A DNA stretch of 64,000 bases from Phytophthora hibernalis (lineage: Eukaryota; Oomycota; Peronosporomycetes; Peronosporales; Peronosporaceae). Each line of letters begins with the position of its first letter. The stretch's first letter is position 1. The position numbers and the translations under genes are program-made. The notes under the pieces were generated by a model. That model worked only from the letters and a program-made list of their open reading frames with translations, was not told the origin of the DNA and did not search any database. Shown here piece by piece: positions 44,171-54,822 of the stretch. The stretch is taken from the NCBI GenBank assembly GCA_012656075.1, contig JAAKBF010000009.1, positions 1,426,001 through 1,490,000 of the forward strand, written 5' to 3'.

Positions 44171-45339
44171 ATGGAAGGCGAGGTTGTGACGTCGACATCA
44201 CGGGTGCTGGCGAGCGACACAGGCACGAAACGCCAGCGCATCGAGCGGTTGATTGAGCGTGGGGATCTTCTGGCCAACGCCCAGCAGGGACGACAGTTGA
44301 CAGAAGCCTGTACGCCGCGTACGAGTCGCGTCTCCGAGGCATCTCTTTCGACGAGTTTCTCGGCGCGACGGTCGTCCTGGACGCCCCACGAGGACGCAAA
44401 GCTGCGGGAGCTGGTGCAGCAATTAGGACGCAGCAGCTGGAGCGAAATAGCGGCCCAATTCCCGTCCCGAGACCGGAAAAGGTGTCGCGAGCGGTTCGTT
44501 AACCACTTGGCGCCGTCGATGGCGACTGCGAGCGTGTGGACTGCGCAGGACGACGAGAAGCTACTGCAATTGCAGCGCACAATGAGCTCCCAGTGGGCGA
44601 AAATGGCCCAGCAGTTCCCAGGAAACAGCCCCGAGAGTGTCAAGAACCGCTGCTTGATGTTGGCGAGGAGAGCAGCTCACAAAGGACCTGCAGACAGACG
44701 AGCAACACCGCAACGGTGGACGACAGTAGAGAAACAGAAGTTGAAAGCTTTGGTGACGACCCATGGAGCCAAGAACTGGCTGTTCATTGCGTCGCAACTT
44801 CCAGGGAGGACGGACTTGCAGTGTCTGCAGCAATGGTACAGGACACTGGACGGGAAGGTGGTGAAAGGCAAAGGGACGTGGACGCAGGAGGAGGACCGAG
44901 TGTTGGTGGACAAAGTGGCTGAGATTGGGAGGAAGTGGACTGAGGTGAGATGCGGTGGTGACTTGGTGATGGAGATTGTGCTGACTTACAACGTGGTTGC
45001 TACAGGTTGCTGCGTTCTTGCCTGGTAGAATTGGAAACCAGTGCCGCGAGCGGTTTTCGAACCACTTGGACCCAGCGATTAGTACGGTGAGTGACGTAGT
45101 TGTTTGTACTGTTTTGATGGTCTCCTCATGATACTTGGCGACAGGAACCGTGGACGGCAGTGGAAGAGACGATTTTGACAGAGGCCATTGGCAAATACTC
45201 GACGCAGTGGGGCTTGATTGCTGCAGAACTGCCCGGACGAAGTGAGAACGCTATCAAGAACCATTGGTACTCGCGCGAACGGCGACGTATGTTAACATCG
45301 GCGTCGACGATCACGTTATCAGCAACAGAGCAGTGCTGA
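44171..45339 (+). CDS. Myb-like protein with five SANT/Myb repeats
   Basis: Three exons (44171-44944, 45006-45086, 45145-45339) in frame, 349 residues. The five repeats start at SSWTPHEDAKL, SVWTAQDDEKL, QRWTTVEKQKL, GTWTQEEDRVL and EPWTAVEETIL, each with the later tryptophans or aromatic replacements of Myb helices. The fourth and fifth (PGRIGNQCRERFSNHL, PGRSENAIKNHWYS) are the most canonical DNA-binding repeats. It resembles multi-repeat Myb transcription factors such as SNAPC4-like or oomycete R2R3 proteins; target genes are unknown. No signal or membrane segment, and no frameshift. The ATG at 44171 is preferred over the in-frame upstream non-ATG extension. Confidence 0.85.
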
Positions 45340-46080
45340 CTACCGAGATGGAGGATCTCTTTGTGCTAGCTGCCCGGATTTCGGCTTGTAGCGGACCGTA
45401 ACAACAGCCTTTTGAACGACGATGGCAGGGAATTTCGACTTGCTACTACGAACGAGGCACATCCATCTGCGAACCTTGAAATGAGACCCAATGCAAAGGG
45501 TTAAGCTCGAGCTGGCAGAGTATGCAACAGGCGCAGTAGATTTTGTAACTAGAGGCTTCGACTGCACGCCTGGGGCTGATGCGGCATTTCTTGGAATGCG
45601 AGCTGGCGAAACTGGCCAAGTCGAAGCCTGGGGTTGTGATACGGATCTGCATCTCGCATACTCCAATGTATTTCGTCGTCTAGCAACGAAGGGTAGCGTA
45701 TTGAGGCACTTCATTAAATGGGTGATTGGCATACTGCTCGCTCGGCAGTTTCTGAGGGTGGTGTTGAGGTCATTGAAAAGATCTATTACCAGGTGTGGGC
45801 TAGAATCTTGGAAATTATAGTTACCAGGTGTGGGCTAGAATCTCGATCTCCATACCTGGAAATTATCTGCACTACTCAATCGTTGTAAAAGCTCTTGCAA
45901 GCCTGACGATGATCATCGCCATGATCGGGTCAAGGATCGGGTCAAGAAGCGGGTCAAGGATAGATCGCGTCTGTGGCATTACCACGGAGAACCCTTCAAG
46001 AACATGCTCAGCGGTGTTACGAAAACATGCATTTTTTCGGGGATTTCGAGGTCGTCTTTGCCATTTCCTGTTTGACTACG
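45340..46080. other. Intergenic with short duplications, no assured gene
   Basis: A 109-codon frame at 45491-45820 begins with ATG but has no recognisable motif. A 23-base segment at 45786-45808 is repeated at 45821-45843, and GGGTCAAG-containing units recur at 45928-45960. This is probably the upstream region of the truncated bZIP-START copy. Confidence 0.35.
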
Positions 46081-46800
46081 ATGGTATCCGATATGACTTT
46101 CCTGACCGAGGTGGAGAGCTTCTTGGCCTCCTGCGACTTGCCATCACTTCCCTCATCGCCGACTCGAAAAGGATCGGAAAAAGACAGCCAACCACAGCCC
46201 AAGCGCTCAAAAACTAATTTTCATGCCGATCAGGCTACTTCAACTTCATCTAACAGAGCGAACGAAGATAAGGACGCCAACTCTGCAAATACTGAGGATT
46301 CACAAGAGAAGAAGAAATGCAAGTCGTATTATAGGCGTTGTCAAATGGAACGTACAAATCTGCAGCGGCAGGTGATGGAATTAACGGCGGAACTTGACGG
46401 GCGACGAAAGCCTAAGGAAGTAAGCCACTGCGTGTGGAAGGCACTTGCAAAGTATCAAGAAGAAGAACGATCGAAGGCTGAGAACCTGCAGCGTCAACTT
46501 CAAGCGGCCATTGACGCCCGAGCTGCTCTTATCAATGAGTTTTCAACGATATTGCAAAACGGGGTCGACAGCTTAGGAGAAGACGCCCATTTGATCGACG
46601 ATAAGCACTCTTCCGATCAACACCAGACAACTCGAGTTGACCCAATCAACAACGCGTGGCACATCGGCGGATTCGAAGAAGAATGTGGTCAAACCGACGA
46701 TGAGGACGCCTGGAGAGACTCTGGGCAGGGGAAGAGTATGCTAGAAGCTTGTTCATCAGAATTGACCAATACAGTACAACTTACTCAGCTTGCGTTCATC
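46081..46800 (+). pseudogene. bZIP-START protein, truncated copy C
   Basis: From the ATG at 46081 it has the family leader (MTFLTEVESFLASCDLPSLP), a degenerate basic region (EKKKCKSYYRRCQMERTNLQ) and the zipper/spacer (VWKALAKYQEEERSKAENLQ, AAIDARAALINEF). It then passes into an acidic non-family stretch and runs into the antisense strand of copy D's 3' end. The START-like domain is absent. The frame formally continues to 46965, but that part only mirrors copy D. I read it as a 3'-truncated paralogue whose lost half was replaced by the inverted neighbour. Confidence 0.6.
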
Positions 46801-46806
46801 CTAGTA

Positions 46807-47966
46807 CTAATCAAGGAGCAACTTTTCAAGCTTACTCGCAATTTCACCGGCATTCGTGGTGCTCGTGTTAACCACCACACCAGCAAACTGCTTTACGACT
46901 GGGTCATGTTCTCCCACCACCGCTCCACTGAAATTCATTGGGATATAGCGAGCGCAAAGGCGTAGTATGGAACTATCCTCCCTCTCAATGGAAGGCGTTA
47001 ACGTTCCCCACCCGATTTCGTCAGAATGCATACCAGAAAACCCTCCTTCACCCTCGCCAAATACTCGCCACACCACGACCATGCGATTGTCTTCTTGGTA
47101 CCAACGGTTGATCACACGAAGAAGGACCGACGCAACCTTGCCTGTCTTCAGGTGGGTTGTGACGCGAAACTTGATGACCACCGTGCTGTCAGGGTCTTCC
47201 ATCCCGTCGTAAATCCGTTGATCTTTCTCTTGATGGAGTCGAAGTGTGTGCTTCAAATTGCTGCAAGACTGCTCAAAGTTGGTCGGTATCGCTCGCTTGT
47301 CGGTGTACCGGAAGAACATTTTGCCGTTCTCATCTCGTAGCTCATCCGTAGTCATGCCGCAGTTGCAATCCGTAGCGTCAATCCTGAAGACGTCGAACAT
47401 CTCGTCGGTCTGAGCGTAGATGGCGTTGAAGGTTTTCTCGGAAGTCTTGTAAAACTCTGTGTCGAACGACTCCAGCCGAAGCATAGCTGGCTCAAAGTGG
47501 GTATCACCTTCGCTTGGCCGCTGCAAAGTAGTGACGTGAGCGAATTCCTCTTGAACCAAACCTTGGTACATCTGAATCAAAGTGGTCTGCGCCGTAAGTG
47601 CAGCACGCAACTTCCGCTGTCGCTTCTCAGAGACTAAACGGGACTCCAAATGACAGGCTGCAACCATTCTCCAGCCCGTCATGGACAACAGTCTACTCGG
47701 CTCCTTGGCCAGTTTTGCCTCGAGACTTTCCACCTCCAGTTCCAGCAGTTCACGCTCAGCTCGTCGCCGTTTGCGATACACTTGATGCCGGACACGTTCC
47801 TCCTTGGTCACGAGTGCTTGCTTTTAGCCTCGTCACCGTTCCCGTTACTGTCAACTGCCTGAGGGGATGAACTTTCAATGCCGTGTGCCGCTTGAGTTGA
47901 CGAAAGCGTTGGCAGATCGCACATGTCCAAGAAACCTTCCACCTCGGACAGGAATTCAGCGTCCAT
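46807..47966 (-). CDS. bZIP-START protein, M96-like (copy D)
   Basis: Leader MDAEFLSEVEGFLDMCDLP from the ATG at 47966, then, after one missing base near 47822, the basic region and zipper (EERVRHQVYRKRRRAERELL, LELEVESLEAKLA). The spacer has LRLESFDTEFYKTSEK and the START-like domain is complete (VIKFRVTTHLKTGKVASVLL, MVVVWRVFGEGEGGFSGMHS, ARYIPMNFSG).  The ending SKLEKLLLD matches the other copies. It is the most diverged full-length member here. It converges with truncated copy C. Confidence 0.75.
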
Positions 47967-48722
47967 GACGTGGTTTGTGCTGACGAGAGAGTCGTGAAGA
48001 CTGCAGTTGCAAATGTATTTATGCCGTGATGGTAAACCAGAGAAGTCAGAGTTATGCCGCGGTATAACGGAAAACGGGATGACGGATGGGTCATTCTGGA
48101 TGGCGCGTGCAAAGTGTGTTGCCTCTGCTTTAATCACAATGGGGAAATTCATAGGGTTTCCTCGCTACCGGGTGCTTGTATTCATAAGAAGGCGACACTC
48201 ACCTCATCGAACGACTTGCCTGTATTACGTTATCGTGCTCACGCACCAGTCAATTGCTGTCGATGGGTCAAGCGAGACCTTGGAGCAATCCTAGTTTGCG
48301 AAATATGTCGTGGACATCTGCTTGATGTCCTGTTTGAAGTCTGTTCGCTTGCTCACTCTGGTACATGTATCACGCACAATAACATCGTTGCACAACACCT
48401 TCTTCTCCAAAGTTGTTGCTAGATTTCATAGACTCAAAAATGGTTGCGTGCCGTGCCAAAGTAGCGACACCTTAGATTCAAAACTTCGTATTAATAGACG
48501 AGTTTGTACGCAACGAACACAGAGCTAACGCGCCGACAACGGAGCATTCTAGCATTGAAGAAATACTTGACAGGAGATCCTACTCAACAACAGCAACATT
48601 CCTGTCCTACCCAGCATCGACAACATTCCTGCTATCGCCATAAACTTTGTCCGACGATGGTGGATTACGACGGGCCAACGATTTCGAGCGAAGTTGAGTT
48701 TTCGTTCATTTTTGATTCAGCT
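47967..48722. other. Intergenic between divergent bZIP-START genes
   Basis: The shared upstream region of copies D and E. Short frames only; CAACA/CAACATTCCTG repeats near 48585-48640. No gene or clear promoter motif was recognised. Confidence 0.35.
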
Positions 48723-49928
48723 ATGACGTTGTCAGATGCAGATGCTGCATTCCTCGCCGAGGTAGAAAACTTCCTTGTTGTGTCTGACCTTCCAGAGCTG
48801 CCTTCAATCAACAACAACAACGACGACGCTATCGATTCATCATCGCCATGGACAGACTCTGCTGAGAATAAAAGTCTACCGGTAGCTCGGATCGCTCTAC
48901 CATCGACCAGAAAAACACAAGACACAAGCAAAGTGGAGTCAAAGCAGAGGCGCAGCTTACAGCGTGAGAGACGAAAACTCGAACGGGAAAATTTGCTGGA
49001 AGAAGCTGAAAAACTCGCGACTACGCTGCTAGAGGTGCAGAGTTCCAAAAGGAGGCGACAATGCTATCTGCCAAAGTGTGGGAAACACTTGCACATCGTC
49101 AGCTTCAGAGTCGCTTGACTTCAGAAGAGGAACAGCGTTTTCTTTATGCAGCGATTAACTCGAAAGCTGCTGCAATTCAGGAGCTTTGCTATCATCTCAC
49201 AGGACCGGAGCCGAATGACTCTTTTTCCCAATGCAAGAGGATTCGGGTGGAGCCTTCTGATACTGCTTTTTACGAGGCCTTTCTCCAAGAACTGGATAGT
49301 ACCTACGCCGAGGCGGATAAGGCTTTGCTGAGTTGTGCGATGGACGCGATTCCAGGGAGCTGGAAAAGTTTCAGGAGGTCCTGGAGAGAGGATGACACGA
49401 CGGGCTTCTTACTTAACACATCTATCAGTGCTACCGATCGAGTTTCGATCGGCATTGGACAATTTGTGGCATGCAGCGCGTTTGCCTCATCGCCAGGAAG
49501 GTCGGCAACATTTTGATGGGGTGGAAGACCACGGCAATACAGCCGGGTTCAAGTTTCGCGTTACAAGACGTATCTCGGGACGAGTTATGTCGATGATGCA
49601 GCGCTCGGTCACTCGTCGGTATGAAGAGAACAGTCGTCTTGTACTTGTTTGGCGCTCCTTTCTGGAAGGTGAAGGTGATTTCACCGGCATGCATGCAAAT
49701 GAAACGGGCTGGACCGAGCTTATCCCCTCGGATAGAGGCACGTTAATGAGAACGTGCATCCACCACGTGCCGATGCATTTTAGCAGCGTGGTGAAACCTG
49801 AAGTCGAGCAGTTTACTAGCATGGTCCTGGATTCCGTGTCTGACGATGGCGACGAAATCGCCAAGAGAATCGAGAAACTCAACCTTACCGGTGAAAGCCA
49901 GGTTGCAGATAACGTGAATGGTTCGTAG
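48723..49928 (+). CDS. bZIP-START protein, M96-like (copy E)
   Basis: Leader MTLSDADAAFLAEVENFL from the ATG at 48723, a basic region (SKQRRSLQRERRKLERENLL), the family spacer (KRIRVEPSDTAFYEAFLQEL) and a START-like domain (FKFRVTRRISGRVMSMMQRS, RLVLVWRSFLEGEGDFTGMH, HHVPMHFSSV). Two slips interrupt it: near 49040-49045, where one more T joins LLEVQS to FQKEATML, and near 49405. The basic region is shorter than in copies B, G and H. The same-strand neighbour is copy F, 320 bases on. Confidence 0.7.
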
Positions 49929-50249
49929 CCTACAGGAACTACCGGTAGGCCCTTTACTTTCGCAATCGATAGCTCTTGGTCACGACATAAGCGACCGAAA
50001 ATTAATTTGCTCTCCGATACTGTTCGTAGCAAATTTACAAAAGCGAACGAACACACCGTCAACAGACAGAAACCAAGTTGTTGATACGATACATGTACCG
50101 GTATGTACAGTACACGTTGTGACCCCGGCACACCCGACAACTTGAACACGCACTTCAAGTGAGACCTTGTCCGACGATGGTCATCACGGTTTGATTACGC
50201 AGTTTAGCTGCCGTTGGTGGTGCTCACGTTCGGCACTTTCCATTTCGCA
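49929..50249. other. Intergenic between copies E and F
   Basis: No gene. Contains ACCGGTA and TACATGTACCGGTATGTACA-type palindromic words near 50088-50110, which recur elsewhere in non-coding parts of the window. Confidence 0.35.
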
Positions 50250-51376
50250 ATGTCGACGATAGACGACGCTGCATTTCTCGCTGAGGTGGAGAAGTTCCTG
50301 ACTGCAAGCGATCTACCAACAATAAATGTTGTTGGTGATGGTGACGAAAAGATCGAATCATGGTTAGAACACGAAGCAAAATGCATCGTACACAACGCAA
50401 CCAAGCGCGAGCTGGACAGGGAAAACGACCGAAAGAGGCGAAGAAAGTATCGTGCGCGTCGACAAGTTGAACGAGACAGTTTGAAGCTCGAGGTTAAAAA
50501 CTCACGGATGAGCTGCATCAGGCCAAAGGACTGTGCGAATCGACTTGGAAGATACTTGCACAGCGACAACTATCAGCTCGGCTGAGCTCTGAGGCGCAGC
50601 AGCGACAACTGTACGAGGCAATCAATGTCCAAGGAACATTGGTGGAGGAGACCGGCCGCCTTATCTGCAAGAAAGAGGATGCAGAGCTTTGCCAGCCAAA
50701 CCACATCAGACTTGAGCCTTCCGATTTCGAGATTTTCGTGACGTACATCGATGATCTGGATAAAGTCTACGCCCAGACCGACGCAACGTTGTTGTCCTTG
50801 GAATTGTCAGCGAAAGAAAACTGGAATAACCCCATCAATATTTGGGATGAAGACACAGACACAGGATGTTTAAACTTTCGAGGCAAAATCACCATGCCGT
50901 TCGACTTTCGGGAACTGTGCAAGCATCAATGGCAGGCTGCCCATTTGTTCCACCGCCAGGAGAGTCGAGAGCCGTTCGATGGCGTAGAAGACCCGGACAA
51001 CACGCTCGCGTTAAAGTTTCGCGTTAAAACTCGCTTGGGCTCCGGCCAGGTCGGGACCGCACTGCAGCGCATCGTCATCCGTCGATATCAAGAAGGCGAA
51101 CGAATGGTTCTCGTCTGGAGGTTGTTCACCGAGGGTGAGGGGATGTTCACTGGCATGCATTCGGACGAGACTGGGTGGGGCGTTGCAACGCCGACTCAAG
51201 ACACAATGAGAGCGGGAACTGTCATCAGAACGTGCGCGCGCAACGTGCCCATGCACTTCAGCAACTTGTCCACACAAAAGCCGATCGTTAATCAGTTCAA
51301 TTGTGAGTTGGCCGAATGGGGGCTCGAAAACAATGAGACTGTCACCACGGGTCTAGCAAAACTTCTAATCAACTGA
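50250..51376 (+). CDS. bZIP-START protein, M96-like (copy F)
   Basis: Leader MSTIDDAAFLAEVEKFLTAS from the ATG at 50250, basic region ELDRENDRKRRRKYRARRQV with zipper, spacer with IRLEPSDFEIFVTYIDDLD, and a complete START-like domain (ALKFRVKTRLGSGQVGTALQ, MVLVWRLFTEGEGMFTGMHS, ARNVPMHFSN). One base missing from the A5 run at 50496-50500 separates LKLEVK from LTDELHQAKGLCEST. The remainder is intact to the stop at 51376. It converges with copy G. Confidence 0.76.
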
Positions 51377-51538
51377 AATGTTTCGCCTTTGCGCTGCTCC
51401 TGATTTTTTTGCATTGATAATGCTTGCAGACGTATGCAGAGCGTGCATGGGCAGCCGCATTCAAATGCCTCCTTCAGTAAATTTGAGCCAAATAAACACC
51501 ATCCATCTGTCCTTCCTTGTTGCCAAAACAACCGGTAC

Positions 51539-52765
51539 CTATCCATCGTTGAGCTCCAGGTTCTTCAGCCTATGCATGATTTTCAGGTTATTTTCCGATC
51601 CCCATTCAACTAATTTGCCTGCGAATTGCTTCACGACGGGCGCACGAGTTGCAGCACTGCTGAGATGCATCGGCATATTGCGGACGCAAGTCGTCATTAT
51701 TGTGCCTGTCTCGGACAAACTTTTCACTGGTGTGGCCACACCCCAGCCCGTCTCGTCAGCGTGCATGCCAGCAAAGATTCCTTCACCCTCTGTGAACAAC
51801 CGCCAGACGATCACCATACGTCCATTCTCTTCATATCGCCGGAGTACAAGTCTCTGCAGCACTGAAGCAATCTTGTCTGGGCTCAAGCGGGTCGTTATTC
51901 GAAACTTCAGCGCAATCGTGTTTTCAGGGTCGCCCACGTCTTTGTAAACCCGGCGATTTTCGCTGCGGTGATACAATGGTGCTGTGGACCATCGTGAGCG
52001 ACAAATATCCCGGTAGCCGAATGGTATCGTTAGTTTGCCTCTGAACAGGAAATAACCTGTGTCGGGGTCCTTATCCCAGGACTCACTTGGTTCTCCCCAG
52101 TTGGCCTCTGTCGAGTTCAATCCTCCCGAATGCAAGGTCTCTTCGGTCTGAGCGTAGACTCCAGCCAATTCGTCGAGATACGCGGCAAATATCGGATCAT
52201 CCGACGGCTCCAAATGAACTCGTTTGGGCTCGTAAGGTATAGCACCGATGTCACCACAGCCATCAGTTCCAGTGAGTTGTTCCTCGACAAACGTTTTAAA
52301 TCGTTGTAGTAAGGCACCATGAGCGTCAATCGATTTACATAGTTGTCGCTGCTCCGCTTCAGCTTTCAACAGTGCAACATGTTGGCGCTCCGCAAGTTTT
52401 TTCCACACCGACGCATACAAGCTGATTTCGCCGTCTCGGGCTCTTTGCAAAGTCTCCGTTAACCGCTCAAGCTCCTTTTGCAGACCTTCGCGCTCAATTC
52501 GCCGGCGCTCGCGGTACGTGTTTCTTCTTCTACGATCCATTGCCTTTTCCATCTCGCGTTTGGTAGCAGGGTCCAATCTCAAACTTCGGGTTGGCCGTAA
52601 AGAAACAATGCCGACTACCCGGTCCGTGTGAGCGGTGTTCGTGAATGTCGGCGATACCTCCTTGTTGTCGATGTCACTTTCACTAGATACAAGGATGGCC
52701 GGCAACGTGCATGAGCCCAAGAAGTCCTCCACTTCATCGAGGAACGCTTCGTCAGACGCCATCAT
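51539..52765 (-). CDS. bZIP-START protein, M96-like (copy G), intact
   Basis: An uninterrupted frame of about 408 residues. The start is at the paired ATGs 52765/52762 (MMASDEAFLDEVEDFLGSCT). The basic region and zipper are clear (EMEKAMDRRRRNTYRERRRI, EREGLQKELERLTETLQRA), followed by the spacer VHLEPSDDPIFAAYLDELA and the START-like domain (ALKFRITTRLSPDKIASVLQ, MVIVWRLFTEGEGIFAGMHA, VRNMPMHLSS). It is a recent tandem duplicate of copy H, differing at scattered positions. Predicted nuclear transcription factor with a ligand-binding-like C-terminal domain. Confidence 0.85.
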   Translation of the reverse strand: MMASDEAFLDEVEDFLGSCTLPAILVSSESDIDNKEVSPTFTNTAHTDRVVGIVSLRPTRSLRLDPATKREMEKAMDRRRRNTYRERRRIEREGLQKELERLTETLQRARDGEISLYASVWKKLAERQHVALLKAEAEQRQLCKSIDAHGALLQRFKTFVEEQLTGTDGCGDIGAIPYEPKRVHLEPSDDPIFAAYLDELAGVYAQTEETLHSGGLNSTEANWGEPSESWDKDPDTGYFLFRGKLTIPFGYRDICRSRWSTAPLYHRSENRRVYKDVGDPENTIALKFRITTRLSPDKIASVLQRLVLRRYEENGRMVIVWRLFTEGEGIFAGMHADETGWGVATPVKSLSETGTIMTTCVRNMPMHLSSAATRAPVVKQFAGKLVEWGSENNLKIMHRLKNLELNDG

Positions 52766-53297
52766 GATCAAATTGAAAATGCCCAGTCACTCACTGCCAT
52801 TGTTCATGTCAAACTAGGTTTACCTATCTTGTCGCTGCGCCTGCCGTTTGGTGGATCAATGATTTCTAATCAAAATAATCGTCACGCCAACAATGATCAC
52901 CCCGAGAGAGCGGAACCGGCTGGCACAAGTTGCTTCCTCGGAGGAATTTCTTCAACATGAACACGTGAACAGCATGTTGTCGCTGCACAAGAAGCCAGCA
53001 GGAAGCACGAAAGTCTCACCTCATCAAGTTCTCCGCAATATTATTGCCAGCTGACATTATTGGGCCAAAATCCCCTTGTGTGTTTAATTTTCATGAGCAC
53101 CAGGCTTGAGTAGCATTGGCATTTACGTGAGCGACGACTAAGCAGCATAATCAAGCCGTGATGACCATCGTCGGACAAGGCCTCATTTGAGTGCACGTTC
53201 AATTGCCCGGCACAGTGTCAGTTCAACTTACATGTAGCTTATTTCTGCTGATCAGTGTGTTCGTGATTTTACGTTGTCTTCCGTTCCCGAGTCGCAT
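52766..53297. other. Intergenic between tandem copies G and H
   Basis: No gene seen. The words GATGACCATCGTCGGACAAGG (as its parts GATGACCATCG and TCGGACAAGG) near 53160-53180 resemble sequence upstream of copy F, and probably come from duplicated promoter DNA. Confidence 0.35.
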
Positions 53298-54539
53298 CTA
53301 TCCATCGTTGAGCTGCAGGTTCTTCAGCCTATGCATGACTTCCAGATTGTTTTCCGATCCCCATTCAACTAATTTGCCTGCGAATTGCTTCATGACGGGA
53401 GCATGAGTTGCAGCACTGCTGAGATGCATCGGTATATTGCGGACGCAAGTCGTCATTATTGTGCCTGTCTCGGACAAACTTTTCACTGGTGTGGCCACAC
53501 CCCAGCCCGTCTCGTCAGCGTGCATGCCAGCAAAGATTCCTTCACCCTCTGTGAACAACCGCCAGACGATCACCATACGTCCATTCTCTTCATATCGCCG
53601 GAGTACAAGTCTCTGCAGAACTGAAGCAATCCTGCCTGTGCTCAAGTGGGTCGTTATTCGAAACTTCAGCGCAGTCGTGTTTTCAGGGTCGACGACATCT
53701 TCATAAACCTGGCGGCTTTCATTGCGGTGATGCAATGGTGCGGTGAACCATCGTGAGCGACAAACATCCCGGTAGTTGAACGGAAGAGATAGTTTGCCTC
53801 TGTACAGGAAGTAACCTGTGTCGGGATCCTTAACCCACGTTTCACTTGGTTCGTCCCAGTTTTCTTGTGTCGAGTCCAATCCTCCGGAACGTAAGATCTC
53901 TTCCGTCTGAGCGTAGACTCCAGCCAGTTCGTCGAGGCACACAGCAAATATCGGATCGTCAGACGGCTCCAGATGAACTCGTTTGTGCTCGCACGGAACA
54001 GCACCGATGCCACCAGCGCCAGCGAGATGTTCCTCAATTAGCGCCCGAAATCGTTGTAGTAAGGCACCTTGAGCGTCGATCGATTGGGACAGCTGTCGCT
54101 GCTCCGCTTCGGCTTTCAACCGGGCAGCATGTTGGCGCTCCGCAAGCCTTTTCCACACCGAACCGTAGAAACTGGTTTCACCTTGTTGGACCCGTTGCAA
54201 AGTCTCCGTTAGCTGCTCAAGCTCCTTTTGTAGATTCTCGCGCTCAATCCGCCGGCGTTCGCGATAGGTGCTTCGTCTTTTCCGGTCCTTGGCCTTTTCC
54301 AGCTCGCGTTTGGTAGCAGCATCCAATTTGATCTTTACTTTCAAACTTTGACTTGGCCGTTGAGAAACAATGCCAGCCACCCGGTCCGATGGAGTTGTTT
54401 TGGTATTAATACTTGTCAGCAATCTCTCCTTGCTGTCACTTTCACTGGGTGCCAGGATGGTTGGCAACGTACACGATCCCAAGAAGTTTTCCACTTCGTC
54501 GAGAAACGCCTCGTCAGGGAATCGAATTGAAAATGCCAA
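53298..54539 (-). CDS. bZIP-START protein, M96-like (copy H), start codon lost
   Basis: The frame is open for about 410 residues and closely matches copy G throughout: basic region ELEKAKDRKRRSTYRERRRI, spacer VHLEPSDDPIFAVCLDELA, START-like ALKFRITTHLSTGRIASVLQ and VRNIPMHLSS. No ATG precedes PDEAFLDEVENFLGSCTLP. Where copy G reads GATCATGATGGCGTCTGACG, this copy reads GATTCCCTGACG, so eight bases that include both ATGs are gone. An in-frame TAA lies just upstream, and the first possible near-cognate start is a TTG at 54539. The copy may be silent, use a non-ATG start or start at an internal Met, despite an otherwise clean frame. Confidence 0.75.
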   Translation of the reverse strand: MAFSIRFPDEAFLDEVENFLGSCTLPTILAPSESDSKERLLTSINTKTTPSDRVAGIVSQRPSQSLKVKIKLDAATKRELEKAKDRKRRSTYRERRRIERENLQKELEQLTETLQRVQQGETSFYGSVWKRLAERQHAARLKAEAEQRQLSQSIDAQGALLQRFRALIEEHLAGAGGIGAVPCEHKRVHLEPSDDPIFAVCLDELAGVYAQTEEILRSGGLDSTQENWDEPSETWVKDPDTGYFLYRGKLSLPFNYRDVCRSRWFTAPLHHRNESRQVYEDVVDPENTTALKFRITTHLSTGRIASVLQRLVLRRYEENGRMVIVWRLFTEGEGIFAGMHADETGWGVATPVKSLSETGTIMTTCVRNIPMHLSSAATHAPVMKQFAGKLVEWGSENNLEVMHRLKNLQLNDG

Positions 54540-54822
54540 CCATTATTCATTCATGTCGGACAAGGTTGGCGAAAGTGGCTGTTACCAAGACACCGACTTA
54601 CTTGATATTTGTATGTGGTTCATTCGATTCCAAAAACGTCCGAAGGCGGTGAAAGCCTAATCTCTTGTGTTTGAATGATCATGACATCTGGCCTCCATAT
54701 TGTGTCAATATTCTCAGCCTGTACAGCAAAAGCGCAAACTCGCATGAGCCATCGACCAACTTGTCCGAGAATGGGACATTCTCTCCGCTTTACGTCGCGC
54801 CCCGGCCTTTGTCTCCTCGTCC

